Of a DNA stretch of 53,309 nucleotides, positions 30,187-41,973 are shown one piece after another. A program made the position numbers and the translations under genes. Numbering within the stretch: position 1 is the first letter of the stretch; the number at the start of each line of letters is the position of its first letter. The stretch spans positions 70,755-124,063 of the forward strand of contig NW_019775589.1 in the NCBI RefSeq assembly GCF_001039355.2, given 5' to 3'. A model generated the notes under the pieces. The model was not told the origin of the DNA and made no database searches. It was given only the letters and a program-made list of their open reading frames with translations. Source of the DNA: Lingula anatina. Lineage: Eukaryota; Brachiopoda; Lingulata; Lingulida; Lingulidae.

Positions 30187-33100
30187 CTAACTTATAGAAA
30201 AAAAACAATCTGTGAAGTTCCATCTCAGTCTTAATTTCATAGTGGCCGAACTCAGCATACACGTTAACCCGCAGTTCACACCCGGAGCTGCAGTGCCTTC
30301 GTATCTTATACAGCGGTGCACGTCCGACCGACATATACTGTCTCGTGAATAGTGGGCAGTAAATTGGGCTTTGGCGCAGTTTTCATACCACCAGCCCCCT
30401 CCGTTACTCAAAGCACAGCTAGAACCAGTGTTGGCGGCATTGTCTCGATCAAAAGTCGAAAATGCCAACCCCTGGGTGATATTAGCAAAACTGTCTTGCG
30501 TGACGTTACCTGAATAGCCATCTAGGTACAGACCGTAATTTGCCTCTTCCTCCGCGACGCGAAAGAGGCTGTATTGGATATAGATGGCGCTACTAGGAAG
30601 AGCGACCATGTCAACTTTTAAAGTTGCGTTGCTGTTTTGAGAGTTGGTGATTTGGCTGAGGAGCTCCAGTCCAAGCCAATAGTCCCCCGCCGAAGCGTTT
30701 CCAAATCCGGTCTTATACTCCGCCCAAGTTCTGTTAAAATTGAGATCATCGTTGGTCCGTTTTAGAAAGATTAACCAGCCGTCTTCGCACTGCGCGCTCT
30801 TTGTGAGGTTGTCACATGCTATTTCCATGGTACCTGGAGAAATGACATAAATGAAAGTTCAAAACAGTTTCTTTGCGACTTTGTAGCAAAATAAAAGTTT
30901 CGCCGAAAAGTTTGGAAATATATGATATTTTTTATATGAAATTTCCAAACTTTTCGGCGAAACTTTAAAGAAAGTCATGAATTACGATATCCAGCTATGC
31001 AAACAATTTTTGAATTAAAAGAAAACTAACATGCTGTGTATAGTGTGTATGTTTGTGTGTATGTATGTGTGCGTACTTTTGTATGTATGTATGTGCGAGA
31101 GGGGGAGCAGTGAAGGGGAACCCTACATACCCGAAAAATTAGCCGGACACAACGTAGTGTTCAAACACCCATAAACCGGCGAGACAGTAGAGGTCGCCAC
31201 AATCGTTGATTGTTCTGTGTTTTGAAAAGTGGAGGCGTCCATCAACGTTGACTGTGTTGTGGGCACCGTAGAAACTGTAGTCTCCATCGTCGTTGGTGCT
31301 TCGGTAGTGTCGACAGATCCAGCTGTTGTTGTCGTCTCTAATGCGATTATTGCTGTTGTAGTCAATAATGTGTCCACCACTGTTGACGATGTTGTCATTG
31401 TTGTTTCTGACGTAACTGTGGCTGTTGTTGACAAAGTGTCAACTGCTGTTGCTGTTGTTGTTATTGTTGTTGTTGTTGTTACATCCGTTACGGACCCAGT
31501 GACCGTGGCCGAAGTTGTAGTGGACACGCCGACCGGTATACTTGGCACCCCGGACGCAATGGTGGACCTATCTACCGCACTGCCATTTGACTGCAAGGGT
31601 ACTGGGTGGGTGCAACATTGTATTAGTATGTAAATTAAGGTGCACATGTCTATCTCATTCTCTATATTTAATTTATATTTTAGCATTTTATAAACTTAAC
31701 AGAGTAATTATTATTTCAAATTTTATTAATCTTGAGAGAGATCAAAATGGCAAAAAAAGTTGAAATAAAAATCATATAATAAAAGTAGGCAAGTATCGTA
31801 ACTATAATTTTGCCTAATAAATTAAAGAGACTTAAAAAGATAAGTTACGATTCTAAAATTATTCAACATAAGTATATAAATTATAAAAGTTTTCAATACA
31901 AAAGGGGTAAACGTTTTTGAACAACAGGCAGATCTCAATTTTAATTCGGTGCTTTTTGACGTTCAAACAGTCGAGATCTTCACTGGTGCATTTTAACGCG
32001 ATGAACAAGCTGCGTGAGACAGTCCCATTTCTGATATTTTAGTTGAATATCCCACGAATAACAACACTTCTGAACATTTCTTTGTACTTTAGAAAAACGA
32101 ACGAACGAATTGCCATAAATGTCTCAGTTTTTATTCGATTTTCATAGGGACACTACAAGGTGAAAAGAAGATAATGCGAAACAACGCACTGCTCTATGCT
32201 AACAACCGGAATATTGTAAAATTAATAACTTGACTCGAAACTTGGGTGAACTTGAAATCGTAGTTGACGCTACCCCAACGTCAAGGAGTGTCACATAAAT
32301 AAACAACGTAAAAGCCGNGGGCCTGAATTTTATGCTCAATTGTAACCCTTTTACCTTAACTTACATTTGCCATAAATATACAGAACTTTTGACAATAGAG
32401 CTTTCCTTAAATCTCTACAAAATGTACCATCACTGTATAACAATTTAATTGTTCAACATCATATTCAACATTTTGTCTCCTACGCTTTCATTGAAGCCAG
32501 TGCTGCAATATTCACAATAAACATGCTTCATAAGCAGCCAAGAAGGGTTCAAAAGAAACAACCTCAAACAAGACAGCAAAGCTGTCAAATGTACAGACGT
32601 AAGATAGAAAATATAACGATAAAAGTGCGCAAAATGATATTTCATAATGCTTCCGTGCATAAAACATCACCGGTTTAAGTAATGCGTTAATGTTAAAGTG
32701 GAAACACTGCAAATGTTACTAGCAATAGGCTTCAGGTCCATGGGGGTTCATAGTATCATCTTGAAAATGTCAATGTGTGAATAATGAAAAATTCACAAAA
32801 AAATTTGTATAATATAAATAGATCAATAAACCTGCTATTCGAACTTGCCCTGTATTTATATTTAGCGCTATGAACTACTCCTGTATGTTTGAGGTTGATA
32901 AGGCATATGAGTATCCATTGATTGTGGTAACGATGATGGTGCACAAAATAGGGTTTTATGTCAATTTCATGATGTTTAACTGCATAATCAACACCAGTCC
33001 AGTTATATACTAATGTTAATGTAGACATTCTGAATGTTGAAAATCACACCTTTAAAAGTCCATTTGTGATGAAATAATGTGATGAAATATTAGCAAAAAA

Positions 33101-36100
33101 AGAAAAAATAATAATAATAATAATAAATAAATTCATAGAAAAAATCTCAAATAAAGGTGATTTTTGGACATGACCTGTATTTTAGTACTATCAATCACTG
33201 CAGTAAGTTTGAGGATAATTAGTCACACGGTTTTCCCATTTAATGCGTCTAGAGTGCACGGCGACGTCCATGACAGCCACAGGGGATGGCTATTTGTACA
33301 GACACAGTGTGTCGATACATTAAAAGATCCTCTTTTGATTTGAAATAAGCATTTAAACCTGAAACACGATACCATTTTGTAAAACAATTTCCTTTTTTTT
33401 TCATTTCCGACCTAACCCCCCCTCCCCCTCCCATCAAAAGAAAGGAATTCAAATTTTTGGCAACCGGCCATTTATCGCCGTTCCACAAAAGACCAACTGG
33501 GTAATGACGTCATGTCTGAAATTCTGAGCAAAGGGCGCATTAAGAACAGCAGACTAACAGATCCATTGATCAAATATGGCGACCCACTAAAAAGCTTGCC
33601 GCTTAATTCCCAATTAGACACTAGATAAATTCCCTGCGGGGATTATGCAACAAGCATTCAAGTTGGTCGGCCATATTTGATCTGCGGATCTGTTAGTCCG
33701 CTGTTCTGAATGCGTTCTTAAGACAGGTTCTCGCTAGACAGAAATGTGCAAAAATTAGAAAGAGAAAAATATATGAATATCTAGGGAAAAATTATACGTG
33801 GTGTTGATAGATGGTGTCTTATACCTTGAGTGCACAGAAGTATAGAATATGCGGAGTTTCTGAAACAGAATTAAATAATGTGTCTAGTGCGTGTGATGTT
33901 TGCAAGGCTGCTAAAGGTAAGAATAAAATGTGACCACACATTTACAATGACATTTAAGGGTAAACGTCGTTGTCGTACTGTATATTTCAGTCTATATTTA
34001 CTGAACCCGACAACGAGGCTGTTCCACAGAAAATACTTACTGATGTCGTCCTCTGCGCATGCGGTCAAAGGGATTGGGAAGAAGTTGAGATTTTTTATGA
34101 GATCTGAAAGCATGCAAAGATAAAAAGTAAGCAAGTGGCATATGTAATGCCTGCATGGGGAGAAAATAGCCTGTCTTTTGAGGTTACGTTTAAGGGACTG
34201 GTCAGACGAGAAATTCTTAAGACTGGAAGAGCTACTCGTGCCACCACGCGACCAGACGGGATCTTCCGAGATAGCCCAAACTCTAGCGACATAACGCAAA
34301 ATCACGCGATATGTGGAGCAGAGTTGGGTCAGATATAATGACAGATTAAAAAAAAAAAACACTTTTATTCCACTAGGTGTAAAAAACATCCAAAAAAGAG
34401 ATCATGTGATCATGGCAATAAAACGCAATAGACATTAATGTTGGCACGACAAAAATCGAAAGTGTGATCTGTAAATGGATATAGATTTCTAACTGGACAT
34501 AGTCATTAGGCTTTGCTGGCGAATTATCGAAAATGCCATCAAATCTCTTTTCATGGAGCATAAGGTGCGAATAACTCGCCACCAAGACTTTAATACCCCT
34601 CAATTGAACACGCTACCCATGCTATAATGATTTAAAGCATTTGAAGTTTACGAAAGAATCCTGAATTTTTAAGAACAGTTGCCATGGAATGAGCATCAAG
34701 TTTTATGTGTGGTAAAGAAGTCACAAATAGTTAAGATTATCACGAAACGTATGAAGGAAGACAATAAGAATAGCACTACTCATGCATCTTTGAGAGAAAA
34801 CAAGACGAGTGTTTGAGCATCAGACATCATATCGACCGGGAGACTGTGATAAGCATGCGCAGTACCTTTTCGCCAGGCCCGTGGACTTCTCTTTTTCCAG
34901 GTGTTGTAAGACGCTGACCAGAACCTTTGCCATCTGCTTTGCATATTGTAACGTTAAGCTGGACGTGTTGGTGTCTTCATTTCTGAAAAATTAAATAAGG
35001 GTTGGCCAAATGTTTGATTAGAATATGTTGTGTCTTCGTCTGTAAAATCCAATATTACAACACCTTGGACGGTTTTGAAAAGGTCAGCTATTACCCAAAT
35101 AAATGGAAGCGTGGGGGAACTACTGATGTCACAGAAAAAGAGAAAAACTTACTATTTTAAGGCAAACAACGCGCGATAGACCTTAATAGGGGGAAAATAT
35201 TAATTTTCACGAAAATGTCAGCAATTTTCCTTTATCGCCAAGGAGTAACCACTCAAAACCGTTCCCCAAAATAAGATTCATTACCTCATACGTGTTGTAC
35301 TGTGATAATAAAAGGAAACAGACGTACGTTTTTCTTCTAAATTAAGGACCAACAATCGTTCACTTTTCGATAATGAGGCTTACTCACATTTATATACCGA
35401 GTGACCTATGGTACAGATAACTACTCACCACGTAAAAAGGAATTGGGCGGGAGAAATGGTATTACAGAGATCAGGAGCATCTCAGTTCTCATCATTAATT
35501 AATTGGTCAATGAATGGATCATTATCAAAACCCAGATTAGCTTATTCTTAACATTTCAATCAAATTCACCTCAAATTTATTGAGTAAGGCTGTTCGGCAA
35601 TAAGCCAAGAAAGATAAATACACAACTCCCTGTAGTATTATGCTAATCAGATACCTGTCTTCATCTGTGGTTACTGATATGCGATAGTCAGTGTCTCCGG
35701 ACGTAGTCGACCACGGGGACGTGTTACTGCAAACCAAAAAATATATATATAGAATTAAAAACTGTGTTATTTAAATATTTTCAAAGAACGTTCTATTGTC
35801 AGCTTTGGTGCCTTTATGCTGTTGAAGCTCACGAATAAAAGCAACGCATTAAATCAATTCACCAGGAATTTCTATATCCAGCGTGATATTTCTACTGTCA
35901 CGCCCTTTCATGGGGAAACTTCCCGGGGGCAGTACGCTTTTGTTCATGAATGCAAGTGAGAGTGTGTTTGTGTGCGTGTTGCCCAGCATCTCCGTGTACC
36001 CCCCTTTCCTATGTCCTTCTGAACCTACGTCATTTACATCTGTTTTTATCTAATTTGTACGCCGAGTGGGTAATTTAGCAAAATAACTTAATTTTCCGAA

Positions 36101-37082
36101 GTTTAATTGCCATAAATGAGAACGATTATCAGTGTTTAATTACTGTTAATTGAGGTCCATGTACGCCAAGATCGGTCTTCAGTCCCATCGATTAAGTCAG
36201 CTACGTTGTCTTGTATGTCAGAATTCTTGCAATCAAACAAGGCAAATTCAAAACGAGCATATGTTCCAAGAGTAGGTGAGAAAATGTCAATCCTTAAAGG
36301 TTATGTTAAATGATAAGGCTACAGAATCAATAATCATAAATAAGATGGGACGACTGGAATTTATAAAATAATCTGGAAAGTGCGTTTGGATACATTTGAT
36401 TTATGATTATTTTTGAAATAAATGAATGAATTATCTATGAAATTAACAACTGGGATAAAAAGAAAAAATCGAAAGAGTCCCAACAGTCTGCTTCAAGTAT
36501 TGTGCGCCCCCCCCCCCCTTCGCGTTCTGTTTAAACATGATAACAAGCTAATGTTCTTTTCATTCTAATAACTATGGTAATGACAAACCTAGATAAGTAT
36601 CTTAACAGATAAAAAAAATCGTTACGTGATCTTAAAGATCATCCACTGGTAACAACCACCAGATTTGTCCTAACTTCAGAAAGCAGAATGGCGCCCCTTC
36701 CCAACGTTCTCAATTTTCTTGCACCCCCCCCCTTCCCAACACACACACATATACAAACGCGTGTGCCCGTGCACGTACACAGGTACACGCACCAACACGC
36801 ATGCACTCGCCTGTGCACGTGCTCGCCCCCCACCCCCCAACCCCCACACACACAGCGGTGTGTCAGACCAATGGGTGTTAACACTGGGGGGAAAGCAATC
36901 AGCCATTTGTAATGATTCGGTTTAACCTACCTGTTAACTGCGGCATCCTCTGGTAAGATATCGTCCACTGGAGCCGCCTTGGCACTGTAGATACATAACA
37001 CGAATACCAGAACTGTGACCGCCGCATGGGGCATATTTCTTGTGTCTGTGGCACTGCCAGTGTGTTGAACGAATTTCCGCAT
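30187..37082 (-). CDS. Secreted fibrinogen-related protein with mucin-like stalk, 6 coding exons, 499 aa
   Basis: Exons: 36931-37082, 35655-35726, 34866-34982, 34041-34103, 31131-31579, 30187-30833. The first four introns are phase 2 and the last phase 1, and the join is exactly 500 codons. The N-terminus holds a signal peptide best read from the second Met at 37034 (MPHAAVTVLVFVLCIYSAKA). Exon 3 is probably helical (LTLQYAKQMAKVLVSVLQHL), exon 4 is basic (FDRMRRGRH), and exon 5 is about 150 residues of Thr/Ser/Val stalk. Residues from about 291 are a fibrinogen C-terminal domain (CEDGWLIFLKR, WAEYKTGFGNASAGDYWLGL, GGGWWYENC). Its end is unusual: extra Cys replace the usual GIxW..W block. No immunoglobulin domain is present, unlike classical snail FREPs. 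Fibrinogen-domain proteins commonly act as secreted recognition lectins. Exon 5 has two candidate acceptors; only the inner one keeps frame. An acceptor abuts the start codon, so a 5'UTR exon lies upstream. Confidence 0.82.
30894..30966. repeat. Perfect 26-bp inverted repeat (hairpin) in the last intron of the fibrinogen-domain gene
   Basis: The arms 30894-30919 and 30941-30966 are exact reverse complements (AAAGTTTCGCCGAAAAGTTT..) separated by a 21-base AT loop. They lie 61 bases beyond the acceptor side of the fibrinogen exon, inside the intron. It could be a miniature palindromic insertion or a hairpin RNA source. Confidence 0.9.
33534..33716. mobile_element. Palindromic DNA transposon, family C copy 1, in a fibrinogen-gene intron
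   Basis: The inverted ends read GAACAGCAGACTAACAGATC and GATCTGTTAGTCCGCTGTTC, extending inward through ATCAAATATGG / CCATATTTGAT, so each arm is about 60 bases. The centre holds AATTCCC..GGGGATTA. A second copy in the same orientation is at 38514-38700. No coding capacity. Confidence 0.85.
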
Positions 37083-37337
37083 CGCTGAAAATAAAGAGTA
37101 AGGTGTGACTTACACGAGCTGTGACAGTGGTCTGCGAGGCAATCTAGTCGTCAGTTACCTTCATATTGTCAGTAAAAAGGCTTTGGTCCGTTTTGTCTTT
37201 TTAAGGGAAGAGGTTTGCCGTCAGGGGCTCTTACTATGTGTCTATCATACCAGATATGGCAATTCGCTAACTCACGCGTACGTGGAAGCTCACACACACG
37301 CGCACGCACATGCACTCACGCACTCACACACACGCGT

Positions 37338-37338
<1 letters not shown>

Positions 37339-37373
<35 letters not shown>
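37339..37373. repeat. (CA)n microsatellite
   Basis: An uninterrupted CA run, preceded by looser CA/CG-rich sequence from about 37290. Confidence 0.95.
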
Positions 37374-37376
<3 letters not shown>

Positions 37377-38170
37377 ACGGGCATACATGTACATACACAA
37401 GCCCAAAACGTACTTCCTTCTAAATCAAAAAGAAAAGTCACAATGGTAGCCAGTAAGCCGCGGCCAATAACATAGGCGTAGCCGATGTACCAGTAGAACA
37501 ATCTAAGAAATGATGAGGCCGCCTCAACGAAAATTGCCTTTAAAGCAGTTCATGGGTGCGAGTTATAAGCTGTAGCATCAGGTGCTTTTACGCCAATCAA
37601 ACAGTACCTGATAAATGGCCACTAATTGCTTTTCCCGGGAATACCTTATGTAATTACGACCTACTTGAACCGTTTATACATGTATAGTTAGAACATGACA
37701 AAGATTAGTGCCACACATCTGAACTGATGATCCCCATCTCACAGCATTCATACCGATTACATGTAATATGTAGATAACATGTGCTTCTACCACGTGAAAT
37801 ATGCGTGGAAAGTCAAAATCCCTGTGACAGATATCCACACTTTTCAAAAGACTCCCAGTCTGCTGGATTAAGTCTTATCTTACCAATATCTCGTTACCCC
37901 GCTGATAACTTGACGTATAAAATATCGTCCAAGTGAAAGGTCCTTATAGTTAATTAATCCCGTGACAAAAACTTTTGCACGTAACCTTAAGTTCGAAGCA
38001 ATTAGTGCAATAAAGGTTTAGTTGTGGCCGGGCAGCAGTTGCTTGCGAGACAGAAATTAACATTCAATACGATCGAATCTCAAGTATCGAGATTAGCTAA
38101 CAGTGTGTGCTTGTGTTTTTATTGTCGTAAACGGCTTGTTTGCCATCGTTCGATATTTCTTTCAAATATG

Positions 38171-38222
<52 letters not shown>
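38171..38222. repeat. (ATT)n microsatellite
   Basis: About seventeen ATT units without interruption. Confidence 0.95.
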
Positions 38223-38223
<1 letters not shown>

Positions 38224-38513
38224 GCTTCGTAGGTACGGTGCATTCACAAGGTATTGCACGACTTCAGTTACCAAGTGCAAATGATTAACGGAATGATGAA
38301 TAAATGAAAATTGCTAATTTCAGCAATTTTAGTGTTTTTAATTTCATAATCTGTCGAATGATATAATGCCTGCGTTTTGGGGGTAAACTTATCTTTGACG
38401 GGTCCAAGGATTTTTTTCAGGCCAATATATTCCATACCGTACTTGATGTTTACAATGTTATCTGCTGTGCTATGGAAAAATTATGGAGGACTTCAGGCCA
38501 GACACTCTTCATA

Positions 38514-38700
38514 GAGCACGCATTCAGAACAGCGTACTAACAGATCCGCCGATCAAATATGGCGACCCACTGAAAAGCTTGCCCCTTTATTCCTGATTAG
38601 ACACTGAATAGATTCCCCAAGGGGATTACGAAACTGGCATTCTAGTGGGTCGGCCATATTCGATCCGCGGACATGTTAGTCAGCTGTTCTGAATGTGCTC
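38514..38700. mobile_element. Palindromic DNA transposon, family C copy 2
   Basis: Ends GAGCACGCATTCAGAACAGC and GCTGTTCTGAATGTGCTC are inverted repeats with TA on both flanks (38512-38513 and 38701-38702), compatible with a TA target duplication as in Tc1/mariner-type elements. The interior matches copy 1 at 33534-33716 (GGCGACCCACT, AAAGCTTGCC, GGTCGGCCATATT). Confidence 0.85.
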
Positions 38701-38702
38701 TA

Positions 38703-40079
38703 AAACAGTGCCAGAATATTCAAGTTTTTGACCCCCCGATTGCCATGTACGGACTTTTTCACTTATCTGTTCTCTGAGGTCTCACAAGAAAAATTCTCCA
38801 TTAAGTTCCTCCCAATTTAAATAAAATATATGTAGTAATAAAGGATGCTGTACACTATCATTTATATAGCCATGCTACTACCATATATGAACAAACGAAA
38901 GGGAAAATAACCAGTTTGATTTCTTTGTCATCTTTTAGGTGACACGGATATGAACGTCAGCATGTTGTCACGCAACTTCCAACGTGTTTCCACACCGGTG
39001 GCATTCAACGCAGACGTTAAAAGCGTTACTATGGCAATCTGCATCAAACGCAAAAATCATTTTGCATGACCCCTTGAACCTCAGGGTCGGCTGCGTGCAA
39101 TGCCGCGTGCCCCAGCCAGATCATATAATAGCGATGTTGTTCGCGTCTCCGTATTAAAACGCTGTGCACGTTAGTTCTCAGGAAAACCGAGAGTCCAGAA
39201 GTAAATGCGATCCGGAGGAAGCACGTAAGGCATGCTTACAAGAATTATGCTGTCTAGTCCGTTTCCTCGCAGGAAGGACCGGTTTTTGCACCTTGAAAAA
39301 TCAAACCTGATAATCTGCGCACAGAAAAAGAGACACGATGAAGACAACTAAAAGCACTAAGGCAATGGAATATTTCATACTGATTTTCGATATTCTGCGA
39401 TAAAATGCTTAATTTTTGACATTCTTCTTTAAATAAACCACACACCCCCAACAGGAGGGTATCTTATGTGTTCTTTAAAAATGTTTCAAACATATTTTTG
39501 ATAAAATGTCACTTTTTCTTTTCTTTGAAAATATGCATCTGACCGCAATTGCATCTTCTTCAATAATGACGACAACCCTCTTTCCAGAAAAAAAGATAGT
39601 GAAAAAATTTAATCAGTTTTTGTACACTTTTGTCGCTTGCCACTGAGATGACATAATATGCAGGAAACAAGTAAAAACAGAAGAGATTGCCTTGAAAAGG
39701 GAAATGAGTAATCGGCTGCAATCAGTGTGAACCCTGACGCCAGGTGATAAACATCAAATTTATCTTCACGATAGATTTCATTCGTGTATAATTGATTCTT
39801 TGTTTACATACAATTACCTTTGATAATACCGAGTTTCCATAAATGAATACTTATATATCATATAAAAGGGAGATAACGAACAAAAGATAATGCAATAAAA
39901 TATATAAGCTAGGCAGCGAAAGAAAAAAAATCATAAAAAACGTTAATCACGTACAGTTTAAACATATATAATCGTGGATAGTCTGAATAGTCCCTATGCA
40001 GACATGAGGATGTCCATTGGAACCACATCCTTTATTAACCGATAAAGCTTTCTGCGCGACCGGATGTATTAACGATAAA
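38703..40079. other. Intergenic, no gene seen
   Basis: Only short chance reading frames on either strand and no recognisable repeat. Confidence 0.5.
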
Positions 40080-40567
40080 TATATAATAATAATAATCTTT
40101 ATTGAGCACTAAAATGCATACATATTACATTTTACAGGCTCTCTACACTAGTCATAACAACTTAGCAACAATTATACAAAGCTATACAATACTTATTGAA
40201 TGATTACTGGGAAGCAGCACAGAATAAAACGACTATTGCTATTGGTGGGTGTGTCGTTTTTTCAAACTTTCAGTTATATATAGATATAATGTTCTCAAAC
40301 ACAATTCACTTTTTGGACTGAGCAGCCACTGAATTTTTTCATGATCTGTTTTCTGCTCAGGAGGTATCATTAATCTAATTCTTCTGTATAGTTCGATGCA
40401 CTTTTGACACTAGCCTCGCAGTGGGTGATTTAGAATTAAGAATGCAAAGTCGAAGTAAACAGAGTCAATAGATGGTGACAGAAATATGGCAAGTAAGGCG
40501 TAAGGACAACGGTTCTCTTCCTTTCTATGCACACGAGAGAGAGAGAGAGAAAGAGAGAGAGAAGGAG

Positions 40568-40598
<31 letters not shown>

Positions 40599-41246
40599 GG
40601 GGGGGGGGTCCCAAGTTGTTCCCACTGCTAGATGTGGCGTTTATTTGATTGTGCGCCTGTACAAGGGACACCATCACATACAAGTATACAAGGCGTCCCA
40701 TTCAGTTCCATGGTTGCACATAATACAACTATTGACACAAAAACAAAAGAACACACCCAAGGACACACGCGCGCACACACACACACACACGCACTTTCTG
40801 TAACGTTGGTAATTGACAGCCACGAAGCAGTAAGGAGAGGGGAGTGTTTTGTAGAGGAACTGAGTTGATTGACATGCTCTTATGATACTAATACAACTTC
40901 GTTTTATGTAAACAGAGAGAAGGCCGCTGGAGATTGCATGAGGTAGAGTTAGAAAAGGAAAGAAAGCGGCGCAGGAATCAACTGGAAAGTAGTTAAGGCN
41001 TGTTTTATGGCCCAGACCCCAACACTGTATAAATGTTCTTATTGATTCAGACCAACAGGGTCCTTTTTCTTTTTGCTCCTGTTCATAAATGTTTTTGACC
41101 AATCTGCTGGAAGGTAGCTCTTTGAGTCTGGCGCTGTATCTCTGTGTCTGTTTTGCAATATCAGAATAGAGTGGAAATCTTCCAAATTCAGCTCTACAGG
41201 CATTGTTCGTAGCATTTTTTCGTACACCTAGTGCCCATTTGCCCAT
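40080..41246 (-). mobile_element. 5'-truncated, decayed LINE (non-LTR retrotransposon)
   Basis: Two separate stretches on the minus strand look like the C-terminal part of a LINE ORF2 protein. One is about 41246-41020 (MGKWALGVRKNATNNACRAE then FGRFPLYSDI). The other is about 40405-40239, ending HEKIQWLLSPKSELCLRTLY..ITESLKKR and a TAG. Downstream, the strand ends with AATAAAGATTATTATTATTA (about 40083-40102), a typical LINE 3' tail. The middle is disrupted by GA and CA microsatellites and stop codons, and base 41000 is ambiguous. The clade is not assignable from this. It is non-functional. Confidence 0.7.
40535..40608. repeat. (GA)n tract with terminal G-run
   Basis: An imperfect GA repeat with AAAG interruptions and a ten-base G run at its end. 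It lies inside the LINE remnant. Confidence 0.9.
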
Positions 41247-41931
41247 TTTTAATCAATATTTTAAAACAGAGGGATGTCCCCTCCACCCCACCCCACCCAG
41301 CCCCTGTCCTTCACCACTTCCCCTCTTTTAACTCTCCAGCGTCCACTGAAGTGTCCAAAATGTATGCCAGCGCACCCAGGGCACGGGGTACTTGGTGACC
41401 CCAGCTGTCAGCTGGAGTAATTAACCAGAACAAGCAATTAGACACCCCGGACAGACGATACCAGATTCTTGTGGGGATCCTATAAAACTGGGAATGGCCA
41501 TTAGCGCGATAGTGCAACAGACAGCTGGCGGACGTGATCGAGAACCTTGAGGTGGCAAGACGCTGGCGGCGTGGGTAGATGCGTTAACGTGTTGATGTTG
41601 TTGTCTCTATGGCAATCTGCCATTGGTTAAGTTTTCTTGAGGTCAAGCTGCCCCTAAGCAATATGATTTCTTTTCGAGTGGGAATCCATTTGGTGTAATA
41701 TTACTGTGACAAATGAGTATCTTTACCTAACGCTATTGACTACCGTTTATATTTTGCGTATTTGTCCCAGTCTTGATTGCAAGTAATAATCGTTAAGCAG
41801 CGTGCGGCACTGTCTGTTATTTTCCAATGTTGATAAACAGTATTTAACGGAAAACAAGGTGCTTGACGTATTTACTGTAGGAATAGGGACTTTCTTGGTG
41901 CAAACCTCCAGCTGGGGCTTCCATTTCATTC

Positions 41932-41935
<4 letters not shown>

Positions 41936-41969
<34 letters not shown>
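41936..41969. repeat. (CT)n microsatellite
   Basis: An uninterrupted CT run of about seventeen units. Confidence 0.95.

Positions 41970-41973
<4 letters not shown>

Larger units (their letters stand above)
37083..38513. other. Intergenic, upstream of the fibrinogen-domain gene
   Basis: No gene seen. It must contain that gene's promoter and 5'UTR exon(s). It holds an ACAC microsatellite (37339-37373) and an ATT microsatellite (38171-38222). Confidence 0.5.

Noticed and set aside
31229-31633. 134-residue Val/Thr-rich open frame on the plus strand
   Set aside because: It is the exact antisense of the Thr-rich stalk exon of the fibrinogen-domain gene; ACN codons read backwards give Val-rich sequence.
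36639-36925. Overlapping frames on both strands rich in His, Thr, Cys and Gly
   Set aside because: Translation of CA/CG-rich simple sequence upstream of fibrinogen-gene exon 1.
41340-41580. G+C-rich patch considered as a SINE, tRNA-derived repeat or promoter
   Set aside because: No A/B box pair, no cloverleaf and no paired copy in the window; the TATAAAA inside has no gene following it.
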